Source: Canna indica (Eukaryota; Streptophyta; Magnoliopsida; Zingiberales; Cannaceae). From it: a stretch of 64,000 nucleotides of DNA. Made by a program: the position numbers and the translations under genes. The notes beneath the pieces are model-generated. The model was given only the letters and a program-made list of their open reading frames with translations, did not search any database and was not told the DNA's origin. Numbering within the stretch: position 1 is the stretch's first letter; each line of letters begins with the position of its first letter. The DNA lies in assembly GCA_034359265.1 (NCBI GenBank), contig CP136890.1, forward strand, positions 47,156,501 to 47,220,500, written 5' to 3'. Positions 25,999 through 38,517 of this stretch are shown here, one piece after another.

Positions 25999-27126
25999 TG
26001 ATGGGAGAAGTTGTTAATCGAGTTATTTTTGACCGACTAATGCAAAGAATTACACGCTTTTTCGAACAGAATGCTGAAAGAAGCCTACTGATTGAATTTT
26101 CGGATATCGACTCGAAAAGACCAGAAATCTGAGTCCCGGGCGACTCCAGATCATTCACTGTGATGGGAGATGTTGTTAATCGAGTTATTTTTGACCGACT
26201 AATGAAAAGAATTACACGCTTTTCGAACAGAATGCTGAACGAAGCCTACTGATTGAACTTTCGGGTATGGACTCGAAACGACCAGAAATCTGAGTCCCGG
26301 GCGACTCCAGAACATTCACAGTGATGGGAAAGTTGTTAATCGAGTTATTTTTGACCGACTAATGCGAAGAATTACACGCTTTTTCGAACAGAATGCTGAA
26401 CGAAGCCTACTGATTGAACTTTTGGGTATCGACTCGAAACGACCAGAAATCTGAGTCCCGGGCGACTCCAGATCATTCACTGTGATGGGAGATGTTGTTA
26501 ATCGAGTTATTTTTGACCAACTAATGGAAAGAATTACACGCTTTTCGATCAGAATGCTGAACGAAGCCAACTGATTGAACTTTCGGGTATTGACTCGAAA
26601 CGACCAGAAATCTGAGTCCCGGGCGACTCCAGAACATTCACAGTGATGGGAAAGTTGTTAATCGAGTTATTTTTGACCGACTAATGCGAAGAATTACACG
26701 CTTTTTCGAACAGAATGCTGAACGAAGCCTACTGATTGAACTTTTGGGTATCGACTCGAAACGACCAGAAATCTGAGTCCCGGGCGACTCCAGATCATTC
26801 ACTGTGATGGGAGATGTTGTTAATCGAGTTATTTTTGACCAACTAATGGAAAGAATTACACGCTTTTCGATCAGAATGCTGAACGAAGCCAACTGATTGA
26901 ACTTTCGGGTATTGACTCGAAACGACCAGAAATCTGAGTCCCGGGCGACTCTAGATCATTCACTGTGATGGGAGAAGTTGTTAATCGAGTTATTTTTGAC
27001 CGACTAATGCAAAGAATTACACGCTTTTCGAACAGAATGCTGAACGAAGCCTCCTGATTGAACTTTCGGTTATCGACTCGAAACGACCAGAAATCAGAGT
27101 CCCGGGCGACTCCAGATCATTCACTG
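25999..27126. repeat. Block A5-D4-E-F-E-F-A4 with doubled E-F (1128 bp)
   Basis: Seven monomers. The E-F dimer (322 bp) occurs twice in tandem at 26322-26643 and 26644-26965, the only place in the window where E-F is doubled. Confidence 0.87.
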
Positions 27127-28739
27127 TGATGGGAGAAGTTGTTAATCGAGTTATTTTTGACCGTCTAATGCAAAGAATTACACGCTTTTTCGAACAGAAT
27201 GCTGAAAGAAGCCTACTGATTGAATTTTCGGGTATCGACTCGAAAAGACCAGAAATCTGAGTCCCGGGCGACTCCAGATCATTCACTGTGATGGGAGATG
27301 TTGTTAATCGAGTTATTTTTGACCGACTAATGCAAAGAATTACACGCTTTTCGAACAGAATGCTGAACGAAGCCTACTGATTGAACTTTCGGGTATCGAC
27401 TCGAAACGACCAGAAATCTGAGTCCCGGGCGACTCCAGAACATTCACTGTGATGGGAGAAGTTGTTAATCGAGTTATTTTTGACCGACTAATGCAAAGAA
27501 TTACACGGTTTTCGAACAGAATGCTGAACGAAGCCTACTGATTGAACTTTCGTGTATCGACTCGAAACGACCAGAAATCTGAGTCCCGGGCGACTCCAGA
27601 TCATTCACTGTGATGGGAGAAGTTGTTAATCGAGTTATTTTTGACCGTCTAATGCAAAGAATTACACGCTTTTTCGAACAGAATGCTGAAAGAAGCCTAC
27701 TGATTGAATTTTCGGGTATCGACTCGAAACGACCAGAAATCTGAGTCCCGGGCGACTCCAGATCATTCACTGTGACGGGAGAAGTTCTTAATCGAGTTAT
27801 TTTTGACCGACTAATGCAAAGAATTACACGCTTTTTCGAACAGAATGCTGAAAGAAGCCTACTGATTGAATTTTCGGATATCGACTCGAAAAGACCAGAA
27901 ATCTGAGTCCCGGGCGACTCCAGATCATTCACTGTGATGGGAGATGTTGTTAATCGAGTTATTTTTGACCGACTAATGAAAAGAATTACACGCTTTTCGA
28001 ACAGAATGCTGAACGAAGCCTACTGATTGAACTTTCGGGTATGGACTCGAAACGACCAGAAATCTGAGTCCCGGGCGACTCCAGAACATTCACAGTGATG
28101 GGAAAGTTGTTAATCGAGTTATTTTTGACCGACTAATGCGAAGAATTACACGCTTTTTCGAACAGAATGCTGAACGAAGCCTACTGATTGAACTTTTGGG
28201 TATCGACTCGAAACGACCAGAAATCTGAGTCCCGGGCGACTCCAGATCATTCACTGTGATGGGAGATGTTGTTAATCGAGTTATTTTTGACCAACTAATG
28301 GAAAGAATTACACGCTTTTCGATCAGAATGCTGAACGAATCCAACTGATTGAACTTTCGGGTATTGACTCGAAACGACCAGAAATCTGAGTCCCGGGCGA
28401 CTCTAGATCATTCACTGTGATGGGAGAAGTTGTTAATCGAGTTATTTTTGACCGACTAATGCAAAGAATTACACGCTTTTCGAACAGAATGCTGAACGAA
28501 GCCTACTGATTGAACTTTCGGTTATCGACTCGAAACGACCAGAAATCAGAGTCCCGGGCGACTCCAGATCATTCACTGTGATGGGAGAAGTTGTTAATCG
28601 AGTTATTTTTGACCGTCTAATGCGAAGAATTACACGCTTTTCGAACAGAATGCTGAACGAAGCCTACTGATTGAATTTTCGGGTATCGACTCGAAAAGAC
28701 CAGAAATCTGAGTCCCGGGCGACTCCAGATCATTCACTG
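27127..28739. repeat. 10-mer A5-D4-A4g-A5-A5-D4-E-F-A4-A4, copy 2 (1613 bp)
   Basis: Same order as 24386-25998, offset 2741 bp. Private change GAATCCAAC near 28338 in its F unit. Confidence 0.86.
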
Positions 28740-28901
28740 TGATGGGAGAAGTTGTTAATCGAGTTATTTTTGACCGTCTAATGCAAAGAATTACACGCTT
28801 TTTCGAACAGAATGCTGAAAGAAGCCTACTGATTGAATTTTCGGGTATCGACTCGAAACGACCAGAAATCAGAGTCCCGGGCGACTCCAGATCATTCACT
28901 G
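28740..28901. repeat. Single A5 spacer before delta copy 4
   Basis: One A5 of the CCGTCTAATG type with ATCAGAG, in the same position relative to delta as the spacer at 15235. Confidence 0.85.
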
Positions 28902-30837
28902 TGATGGGAGAAGTTGTTAATCGAGTTATTTTTGACCGACTAATGCAAAGAATTACACGCTTTTCGAACAGAATGCTGAAAGAAGCCTACTGATTGAATT
29001 TTCAGGTATCGACTCGAAAAGACCAGAAATCTGAGTCCCGGGCGACTCCAGATCATTCACTGTGATGGGAGAAGTTGTTAATCGAGTTATTTTTGACCGA
29101 CTAATGCAAAGAATTACACGCATTTTCGAACAGAATGCTGAAAGAAGCCTACTGATTGAATTTTCGGGTATCGACTCGAAAAGACCAGAAATCTGAGTCC
29201 CGGGCGACTCCAGATCATTCACTGTGATGGGAGATGTTGTTAATCGAGTTATTTTTGACCGACTAATGCAAAGAATTACACGCTTTTCGAACAGAATGCT
29301 GAACGAAGCCTACTGATTGAACTTTCGGGTATCGACTCGAAACGACCAGAAATCTGAGTCCCGGGCGACTCCAGAACATTCACTGTGATGGGAGAAGTTG
29401 TTAATCGAGTTATTTTTGACCGACTAATGCAAAGAATTACACGGTTTTCGAACAGAATGCTGAACGAAGCCTACTGATTGAACTTTCGTGTATCGACTCG
29501 AAACGACCAGAAATCTGAGTCCCGGGCGACTCCAGATCATTCACTGTGATGGGAGAAGTTGTTAATCGAGTTATTTTTGACCGTCTAATGCAAAGAATTA
29601 CACGCTTTTTCGAACAGAATGCTGAAAGAAGCCTACTGATTGAATTTTCGGGTATCGTCTCGAAACGACCAGAAATCTGAGTCCCGGGCGACTCCAGATC
29701 ATTCACTGTGATGGGAGAAGTTCTTAATGGAGTTATTTTTGACCGACTAATGTAAAGAATTACACGCTTTTTCGAACAGAATGCTGAAAGAAGCCTACTG
29801 ATTGAATTTTCGGGTATCGACTCGAAACGACCAGAAATCTGAGTCCCGGGCGACTCCAGATCATTCACTGTGACGGGAGAAGTTTTTAATCGAGTTATTT
29901 TTGACCGACTAATGCAAAGAATTACACGCTTTTTCGAACAGAATGCTGAAAGAAGCCTACTGATTGAATTTTCGGATATCGACTCGAAAAGACCAGAAAT
30001 CTGAGTCCCGGGCGACTCCAGATCATTCACTGTGATGGGAGATGTTGTTAATCGAGTTATTTTTGACCGACTAATGAAAAGAATTACACGCTTTTCGAAC
30101 AGAATGCTGAACGAAGCCTACTGATTGAACTTTCGGGTATGGACTCGAAACGACCAGAAATCTGAGTCCCGGGCGACTCCAGAACATTCACAGTGATGGG
30201 AAAGTTGTTAATCGAGTTATTTTTGACCGACTAATGCGAAGAATTACACGCTTTTTCGAACAGAATGCTGAACGAAGCCTACTGATTGAACTTTTGGGTA
30301 TCGACTCGAAACGACCAGAAATCTGAGTCCCGGGCGACTCCAGATCATTCACTGTGATGGGAGATGTTGTTAATCGAGTTATTTTTGACCAACTAATGGA
30401 AAGAATTACACGCTTTTCGATCAGAATGCTGAACGAAGCCAACTGATTGAACTTTCGGGTATTGACTCGAAACGACCAGAAATCTGAGTCCCGGGCGACT
30501 CTAGATCATTCACTGTGATGGGAGAAGTTGTTAATCGAGTTATTTTTGACCGACTAATGCAAAGAATTACACGCTTTTCGAACAGAATGCTGAACGAAGC
30601 CTACTGATTGAACTTTCGGTTATCGACTCGAAACGACCAGAAATCAGAGTCCCGGGCGACTCCAGAACATTCACTGTGATGGGAGAAGTTGTTAATCGAG
30701 TTATTTTTGACCGACTAATGCAAAGAATTACACGCTTTTCGAACAGAATGCTGAACGAAGCCTACTGATTGAACTTTCGGGTATCGACTCGAAACGACCA
30801 GAAATCTGAGTCCCGGGCGACTCCAGATCATTCACTG
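28902..30837. repeat. Higher-order repeat delta, copy 4 (12-mer, 1936 bp)
   Basis: Same 12-monomer order as the other delta copies. With the following B-C-A5-A4 it forms a segment of about 2.5 kb that recurs 4326 bp downstream (28902-31466 and 33228-35792). Confidence 0.88.
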
Positions 30838-31788
30838 TGATGGGAGAAGTTGTTAATCGAGTTATTTTTGACAGACTAATGCAAAGAATTGCAAGATTTT
30901 TCGAATAGAATCTTGAACGAAGCCGACTGATTGAACTTCGGGGTATCGGCTCGAAACGCCCAGCAATCTGAGTCCCGAGCGACTCCAGAACATTCACTGT
31001 GATGGGAGAAGTTGTTAATCGAGTTATTTTTAACAGACTAATGCAAAGAATTGCAAGATTTTTCGAATAGAATCTTGAACTTTCGGGTATCGACTCGAAA
31101 CGACCAGAAATCAGAGTCCCGGGCGACTCCAGATCGTTCACTGTGATGGGAGAAGTTGTTAATCGAGTTATTTTTGACCGACTAATGCAAAGAATTACAC
31201 GCATTTTCGAACAGAATGCTGAAAGAAGCCTACTGATTGAATTTTCGGGTATCGACTCGAAACGACCAGAAATCTGAGTCCCGGGCGACTCCAGATCATT
31301 CACTGTGATGGGAGAAGTTCTTAATCGAGTTATTTTTGACCGACTTATGCAAAGAATTACACGCTTTTCGAACAGAATGCTGAACGAAGCCTACTGATTG
31401 AACTTTCGGGTATCGACTCGAAACGACCAGAAATCTGAGTCCCGGGCGACTCCAGAACATTCACTGTGATGGGAGAAGTTGTTAATCGAGTTATTTTTGA
31501 CCGACTAATGCAAAGAATTACACGCTTTTCGAACAGAATGCTGAACGAAGCCTACTGATTGAACTTTCGGGTATCGACTCGAAACGACCAGAAATCTGAG
31601 TCCCGGGCGACTCCAGAACATTCACTGTGATGGGAGAAGTTGTTAATCGAGTTATTTTTGACCGACTAATGCAAAGAATTACACGCTTTTCGAACAGAAT
31701 GCTGAACGAAGCCTACTGATTGAACTTTCGGGTATCGACTCGAAACGACCAGAAATCTGAGTCCTGGGCGACTCCAGATCATTCACTG
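30838..31788. repeat. 6-mer B-C-A5a-A4-A4-A4 (951 bp), copy 1
   Basis: B (CG dinucleotide), C, a CGCATTTT-type A5 with GATCGTTCACTG upstream of it, then three A4 units, the first with GAAGTTCTT. The same 6-mer is found twice in tandem at 35164-37065. Confidence 0.86.
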
Positions 31789-32417
31789 TGATGGGAGAAG
31801 TTGTTAATCGAGTTATTTTTGACCGTCTAATGCAAAGAATTACACACTTTTTCGAACAGAATGCTGAAAGAAGCCTACTGATTGAATTTTCGGGTATCGA
31901 CTCGAAACGACCAGAAATCTGAGTCCCGGGCGACTCCAGATCATTCACTGTGATGGGAGAAGTTGTTAATCGAGTTATTTTTGACAGACTAATGCAAAGA
32001 ATTGCAAGATTTTTCGAATAGAATCTTGAACGAAGCCGACTGATTGAACTTCGGGGTATCGGCTCGAAATACCCAGCAATCTGAGTCCCGAGCGACTCCA
32101 GAACATTCACTGTGATGGGAGAAGTTGTTAATCGAGTTATTTTTAACAGACTAATGCAAAGAATTGCAAGATTTTTCGAATAGAATCTTGAACTTTCGGG
32201 TATCGACTCGAAACGACCAGAAATCAGAGTCCCGGGCGACTCCAGATCATTCACTGTGATGGGAGATGTTGTTAATCGAGTTATTTTTGACCAACTAATG
32301 GAAAGAATTACACGCTTTTCGATCAGAATGCTGAACGAAGCCTACAGATTGAACTTTCGGGTATTGACTCGAAACGACCAGAAATCTGAGTCCCGGGCGA
32401 CTCCAGATCATTCACTG
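31789..32417. repeat. Junction A5-B-C-F (629 bp)
   Basis: A5, B (TA dinucleotide), C and then an F without E. C-to-F is a novel junction in the window and marks a crossover between the B-C and E-F families at or near 32257. Confidence 0.85.
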
Positions 32418-32515
32418 TGATGGGAGAAGTTGTTAATCGAGTTATTTTTGACCGACTAATGCAAAGAATTACACGCTTTTTCGAACAGAATGCTGAAAGA
32501 AGCCTACTGATTGAA

Positions 32516-32536
32516 TTTTCGGGTATCGACTCGAAA
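32516..32536. other. Inverted repeat TTTTCG-N10-CGAAA, exemplar
   Basis: At monomer positions 99-119, TTTTCG and CGAAA (CGAAAA in the CGAAAAGACC subtype) form a 5-6 bp stem around a 10-base loop. It is present in A classes and C. B changes the left arm (CTTCGGGG), which weakens the stem. Function unknown. Confidence 0.5.
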
Positions 32537-32549
32537 CGACCAGAAATCA

Positions 32550-32565
32550 GAGTCCCGGGCGACTC
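32550..32565. other. Dyad GAGTC-CCGGGC-GACTC, exemplar of a per-monomer inverted repeat
   Basis: At monomer positions 133-148 a 5-bp inverted repeat (GAGTC/GACTC) flanks a 6-base centre containing CCCGGG. It is retained in nearly all monomers. B units have CCCGAG but keep both arms. It could be a protein-binding dyad or a cruciform seed; there is no direct evidence of function. Confidence 0.6.
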
Positions 32566-33227
32566 CAGATCATTCACTGTGATGGGAGATGTTGTTAATC
32601 GAGTTATTTTTGACCGACTAATGCAAAGAATTACACGCTTTTTCGAACAGAATGCTGAAAGAAGCCTACTGATTGAATTTTCGGGTATCGACTCGAAACG
32701 ACCAGAAATCAGAGTCCCGGGCGACTCCAGATCATTCACTGTGATGGGAGAAGTTGTTAATCGAGTTATTTTTGACCGACTAATGCAAAGAATTACACGC
32801 TTTTTCGAACAGAATGCTGAAAGAAGCCTACTGATTGAATTTTCGGGTATCGACTCGAAACGACCAGAAATCAGAGTCTCGGGCGACTCCAGATCATTCA
32901 CTGTGATGGGAGAAGTTGTTAATCGAGTTATTTTTGACCGACTAATGCAAAGAATTACACGCTTTTTCGAACAGAATGCTGAAAGAAGCCTACTGATTGA
33001 ATTTTCGGGTATCGACTCGAAACGACCAGAAATCAGAGTCCCGGGCGACTCCAGATCATTCACTGTGATGGGAGAAGTTGTTAATCGAGTTATTTTTGAC
33101 CGACTAATGCAAAGAATTACACGCTTTTTCGAACAGAATGCTGAAAGAAGCCTACTGATTGAATTTTCGGGTATCGACTCGAAACGACCAGAAATCAGAG
33201 TCCCGGGCGACTCCAGATCATTCACTG

Positions 33228-35163
33228 TGATGGGAGAAGTTGTTAATCGAGTTATTTTTGATCGACTAATGCAAAGAATTACACGCTTTTCGAACAGAAT
33301 GCTGAAAGAAGCCTACTGATTGAATTTTCAGGTATCGACTCGAAAAGACCAGAAATCTGAGTCCCGGGCGACTCCAGATCATTCACTGTGATGGGAGAAG
33401 TTGTTAATCGAGTTATTTTTGACCGACTAATGCAAAGAATTACACGCATTTTCGAACAGAATGCTGAAAGAAGCCTACTGATTGAATTTTCGGGTATCGA
33501 CTCGAAAAGACCAGAAATCTGAGTCCCGGGCGACTTCAGATCATTCACTGTGATGGGAGATGTCGTTAATCGAGTTATTTTTGACCGACTAATGCAAAGA
33601 ATTACACGCTTTTCGAACAGAATGCTGAACGAAGCCTACTGATTGAACTTTCGGGTATCGACTCGAAACGACCAGAAATCTGAGTCCCGGGCGACTCCAG
33701 AACATTCACTGTGATGGGAGAAGTTGTTAATCGAGTTATTTTTGACCGACTAATGCAAAGAATTACACGGTTTTCGAACAGAATGCTGAACGAAGCCTAC
33801 TGATTGAACTTTCGTGTATCGACTCGAAACGACCAGAAATCTGAGTCCCGGGCGACTCCAGATCATTCACTGTGATGGGAGAAGTTGTTAATCGAGTTAT
33901 TTTTGACCGTCTAATGCAAAGAATTACACGCTTTTTCGAACAGAATGCTGAAAGAAGCCTACTGATTGAATTTTCGGGTATCGTCTCGAAACGACCAGAA
34001 ATCTGAGTCCCGGGCGACTCCAGATCATTCACTGTGATGGGAGAAGTTCTTAATGGAGTTATTTTTGACCGACTAATGCAAAGAATTACACGCTTTTTCG
34101 AACAGAATGCTGAAAGAAGCCTACTGATTGAATTTTCGGGTATCGACTCGAAACGACCAGAAATCTGAGTCCCGAGCGACTCCAGATCATTCACTGTGAC
34201 GGGAGAAGTTCTTAATCGAGTTATTTTTGACCGACTAATGCAAAGAATTACACGCTTTTTCGAACAGAATGCTGAAAGAAGCCTACTGATTGAATTTTCG
34301 GATATCGACTCGAAAAGACCAGAAATCTGAGTCCCGGGCGACTCCAGATCATTCACTGTGATGGGAGATGTTGTTAATCGAGTTATTTTTGACCGACTAA
34401 TGAAAAGAATTACACGCTTTTCGAACAGAATGCTGAACGAAGCCTACTGATTGAACTTTCGGGTATGGACTCGAAACGACCAGAAATCTGAGTCCCGGGC
34501 GACTCCAGAACATTCACAGTGATGGGAAAGTTGTTAATCGAGTTATTTTTGACCGACTAATGCGAAGAATTACACGCTTTTTCGAACAGAATGCTGAACG
34601 AAGCCTACTGATTGAACTTTTGGGTATCGACTCGAAACGACCAGAAATCTGAGTCCCGGGCGACTCCAGATCATTCACTGTGATGGGAGATGTTGTTAAT
34701 CGAGTTATTTTTGACCAACTAATGGAAAGAATTACACGCTTTTCGATCAGAATGCTGAACGAAGCCAACTGATTGAACTTTCGGGTATTGACTCGAAACG
34801 ACCAGAAATCTGAGTCCCGGGCGACTCTAGATCATTCACTGTGATGGGAGAAGTTGTTAATCGAGTTATTTTTGACCGACTAATGCAAAGAATTACACGC
34901 TTTTCGAACAGAATGCTGAACGAAGCCTACTGATTGAACTTTCGGTTATCGACTCGAAACGACCAGAAATCTGAGTCCCGGGCGACTCCAGAACATTCAC
35001 TGTGATGGGAGAAGTTGTTAATCGAGTTATTTTTGACCGACTAATGCAAAGAATTACACGCTTTTCGAACAGAATGCTGAACGAAGCCTACTGATTGAAC
35101 TTTCGGGTATCGACTCGAAACGACCAGAAATCTGAGTCCCGGGCGACTCCAGATCATTCACTG
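33228..35163. repeat. Higher-order repeat delta, copy 5 (12-mer, 1936 bp)
   Basis: Same 12-monomer order as the other delta copies. Matches delta copy 4 at an offset of 4326 bp. Private change GACTTCAGATC near 33536. Confidence 0.88.
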
Positions 35164-37065
35164 TGATGGGAGAAGTTGTTAATCGAGTTATTTTTGACAG
35201 ACTAATGCAAAGAATTGCAAGATTTTTCGAATAGAATCTTGAACGAAGCCGACTGATTGAACTTCGGGGTATCGGCTCGAAACGCCCAGCAATCTGAGTC
35301 CCGAGCGACTCCAGAACATTCACTGTGATGGGAGAAGTTGTTAATCGAGTTATTTTTAACAGACTAATGCAAAGAATTGCAAGATTTTTCGAATAGAATC
35401 TTGAACTTTCGGGTATCGACTCGAAACGACCAGAAATCAGAGTCCCGGGCGACTCCAGATCGTTCACTGTGATGGGAGAAGTTGTTAATCGAGTTATTTT
35501 TGACCGACTAATGCAAAGAATTACACGCATTTTCGAACAGAATGCTGAAAGAAGCCTACTGATTGAATTTTCGGGTATCGACTCGAAACGACCAGAAATC
35601 TGAGTCCCGGGCGACTCCAGATCATTCACTGTGATGGGAGAAGTTCTTAATCGAGTTATTTTTGACCGACTTACGCAAAGAATTACACGCTTTTCGAACA
35701 GAATGCTGAACGAAGCCTACTGATTGAACTTTCGGGTATCGACTCGAAACGACCAGAAATCTGAGTCCCGGGCGACTCTAGATCATTCACTGTGATGGGA
35801 GAAGTTGTTAATCGAGTTATTTTTGACCGACTAATGCAAAGAATTACACGCTTTTCGAACAGAATGCTGAACGAAGCCTACTGATTGAACTTTCGGTTAT
35901 CGACTCGAAACGACCAGAAATCTGAGTCCCGGGCGACTCCAGAACATTCACTGTGATGGGAGAAGTTGTTAATCGAGTTATTTTTGACCGACTAATGCAA
36001 AGAATTACACGCTTTTCGAACAGAATGCTGAACGAAGCCTACTGATTGAACTTTCGGGTATCGACTCGAAACGACCAGAAATCTGAGTCCCGGGCGACTC
36101 CAGATCATTCACTGTGATGGGAGAAGTTGTTAATCGAGTTATTTTTGACAGACTAATGCAAAGAATTGCAAGATTTTTCGAATAGAATCTTGAACGAAGC
36201 CGACTGATTGAACTTCGGGGTATCGGCTCGAAACGCCCAGCAATCTGAGTCCCGAGCGACTCCAGAACATTCACTGTGATGGGAGAAGTTGTTAATCGAG
36301 TTATTTTTAACAGACTAATGCAAAGAATTGCAAGATTTTTCGAATAGAATCTTGAACTTTCGGGTATCGACTCGAAACGACCAGAAATCAGAGTCCCGGG
36401 CGACTCCAGATCGTTCACTGTGATGGGAGAAGTTGTTAATCGAGTTATTTTTGACCGACTAATGCAAAGAATTACACGCATTTTCGAACAGAATGCTGAA
36501 AGAAGCCTACTGATTGAATTTTCGGGTATCGACTCGAAACGACCAGAAATCTGAGTCCCGGGCGACTCCAGATCATTCACTGTGATGGGAGAAGTTCTTA
36601 ATCGAGTTATTTTTGACCGACTTATGCAAAGAATTACACGCTTTTCGAACAGAATGCTGAACGAAGCCTACTGATTGAACTTTCGGGTATCGACTCGAAA
36701 CGACCAGAAATCTGAGTCCCGGGCGACTCCAGAACATTCACTGTGATGGGAGAAGTTGTTAATCGAGTTATTTTTGACCGACTAATGCAAAGAATTACAC
36801 GCTTTTCGAACAGAATGCTGAACGAAGCCTACTGATTGAACTTTCGGGTATCGACTCGAAACGACCAGAAATCTGAGTCCCGGGCGACTCCAGAACATTC
36901 ACTGTGATGGGAGATGTTGTTAATCGAGTTATTTTTGACCGACTAATGCAAAGAATTACACGGTTTTCGAACAGAATGCTGAACGAAGCCTACTGATTGA
37001 ACTTTCGTGTATCGACTCGAAACGACCAGAAATCTGAGTCCCGGGCGACTCCAGATCATTCACTG
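35164..37065. repeat. 6-mer B-C-A5a-A4-A4-A4, two tandem copies (951 bp each)
   Basis: Copies 35164-36114 and 36115-37065. Both share CG in B, GATCGTTCACTG before the A5, and GAAGTTCTT plus CGACTTA(T/C)G in the first A4. The last unit of the second copy is replaced by a D4 of the CGGTTTT type (36905). Confidence 0.87.
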
Positions 37066-38517
37066 TGATGGGAGAAGTTGTTAATCGAGTTATTTTTGAC
37101 CGACTAATGCAAAGAATTACACGCATTTTCGAACAGAATGCTGAAAGAAGCCTACTGATTGAATTTTCGGGTATCGACTCGAAACGACCAGAAATCTGAG
37201 TCCCGGGCGACTCCAGATCATTCACTGTGATGGGAGAAGTTCTTAATCGAGTTATTTTTGACCGACTTATGCAAAGAATTACACGCTTTTCGAACAGAAT
37301 GCTGAACGAAGCCTACTGATTGAACTTTCGGGTATGGACTCGAAACGACCAGAAATCTGAGTCCCGGGCGACTCCAGAACATTCACAGTGATGGGAAAGT
37401 TGTTAATCGAGTTATTTTTGACCGACTAATGCGAAGAATTACACGCTTTTTCGAACAGAATGCTGAACGAAGCCTACTGATTGAACTTTTGGGTATCGAC
37501 TCGAAACGACCAGAAATCTGAGTCCCGGGCGACTCCAGATCATTCACTGTGATGGGAGATGTTGTTAATCGAGTTATTTTTGACCAACTAATGGAAAGAA
37601 TTACACGCTTTTCGATCAGAATGCTGAACGAAGCCTACAGATTGAACTTTCGGGTATTGACTCGAAACGACCAGAAATCTGAGTCCCGGGCGACTCCAGA
37701 TCATTCACTGTGATGGGAGAAGTTGTTAATCGAGTTATTTTTGACCGACTAATGCAAAGAATTACACGCTTTTTCGAACAGAATGCTGAAAGAAGCCTAC
37801 TGATTGAATTTTCGGGTATCGACTCGAAACGACCAGAAATCAGAGTCCCGGGCGACTCCAGATCATTCACTGTGATGGGAGATGTTGTTAATCGAGTTAT
37901 TTTTGACCAACTAATGGAAAGAATTACACGCTTTTCGATCAGAATGCTGAACGAAGCCTACTGATTGAACTTTCGGGTATTGACTCGAAACGACCAGAAA
38001 TCTGAGTCCCGGGCGACTCCAGATCATTCACTGTGATGGGAGAAGTTGTTAATCGAGTTATTTTTGACCGACTAATGCAAAGAATTACACGCTTTTTCGA
38101 ACAGAATGCTGAAAGAAGCCTACTGATTGAATTTTCGGGTATCGACTCGAAAAGACCAGAAATCTGAGTCCCGGGCGACTCCAGATCATTCACTGTGATG
38201 GGAGATGTTGTTAATCGAGTTATTTTTGACCGACTAATACAAAGAATTACACGCTTTTCGAACAGAATGCTGAACGAAGCCTACTGATTGAACTTTCGGT
38301 TATCGACTCGAAACGACCAGAAATCTGAGTCCCGGGCGACTCCAGAACATTCACTGTGATGGGAGAAGTTGTTAATCGAGTTATTTTTGACCGACTAATG
38401 CAAAGAATTACACACTTTTCGAACAGAATGCTGAACGAAGCCTACTGATTGAACTTTCGGTTATCGACTCGAAACGACCAGAAATCTGAGTCCCGGGCGA
38501 CTCCAGATCATTCACTG
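37066..38517. repeat. Block A5a-A4-E-F-A5-F-A5-D4-A4 (1452 bp)
   Basis: E-F followed by A5 and a second F without E. From 37389 to 39147 it recurs 3050 bp downstream (40439-42197), including GAAGCCTACAGATT after the first F. The F-A5-D4-A4 tail is the same as in the alpha unit. Confidence 0.86.

Larger units (their letters stand above)
32418..32579. repeat. Monomer class A5 (162 bp), exemplar
   Basis: A5 is the commonest full-length class. It has five T at 60-64, A at 81 (GAAAGAAGCC) and T at 99 (TTGAATTTT). This copy lies in a run of five A5 units. Position 132 varies between T (ATCTGAG, an in-frame plus-strand TGA) and A (ATCAGAG, no stop). One recurrent subtype has CGCATTTT instead of CGCTTTTT at the second T-tract (for example 1017, 10732, 13460, 20674, 29063, 33389, 35470, 36421). 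Another has T at 38 (CCGTCTAATG), and another has GACGGGAGAAGTTC at its start (3729, 11540, 14268, 16366, 22450, 23580, 25032, 27773, 29871, 34197). Confidence 0.95.
32418..33227. repeat. Homogeneous run of five A5 monomers
   Basis: Starts 32418, 32580, 32742, 32904 and 33066, all 162 bp, five-T and ATCAGAG. Single differences include GATGTTG at 32590 and GTCTCGGG near 32876. Without A4 units or TGA, the frame stays open for about 300 codons on both strands, which is incidental. Confidence 0.9.
32417..33319 (+). other. Spurious plus-strand open frame in satellite, not a gene
   Basis: An open frame of about 300 codons starting with GTG-ATG. It consists of a 54-residue block repeated five to six times with no other sequence, and overlaps an equally long open frame on the opposite strand (32323-33225). 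It exists because five consecutive units are 162 bp and carry ATCAGAG. Everywhere else the same frame is cut by TGA at 132-134 or by 161-bp units. There is no signal peptide, no non-repeat domain and no ribosome or splice context. Confidence 0.9.

Noticed and set aside
32522..32534. Pol III B box (GGTATCGACTCGA resembles GWTCRANNC)
   Set aside because: It matches eight of nine positions but lacks the first G, no convincing A box lies at the right distance, and no tRNA-like fold was seen. It is probably chance in a TCGA-rich repeat.
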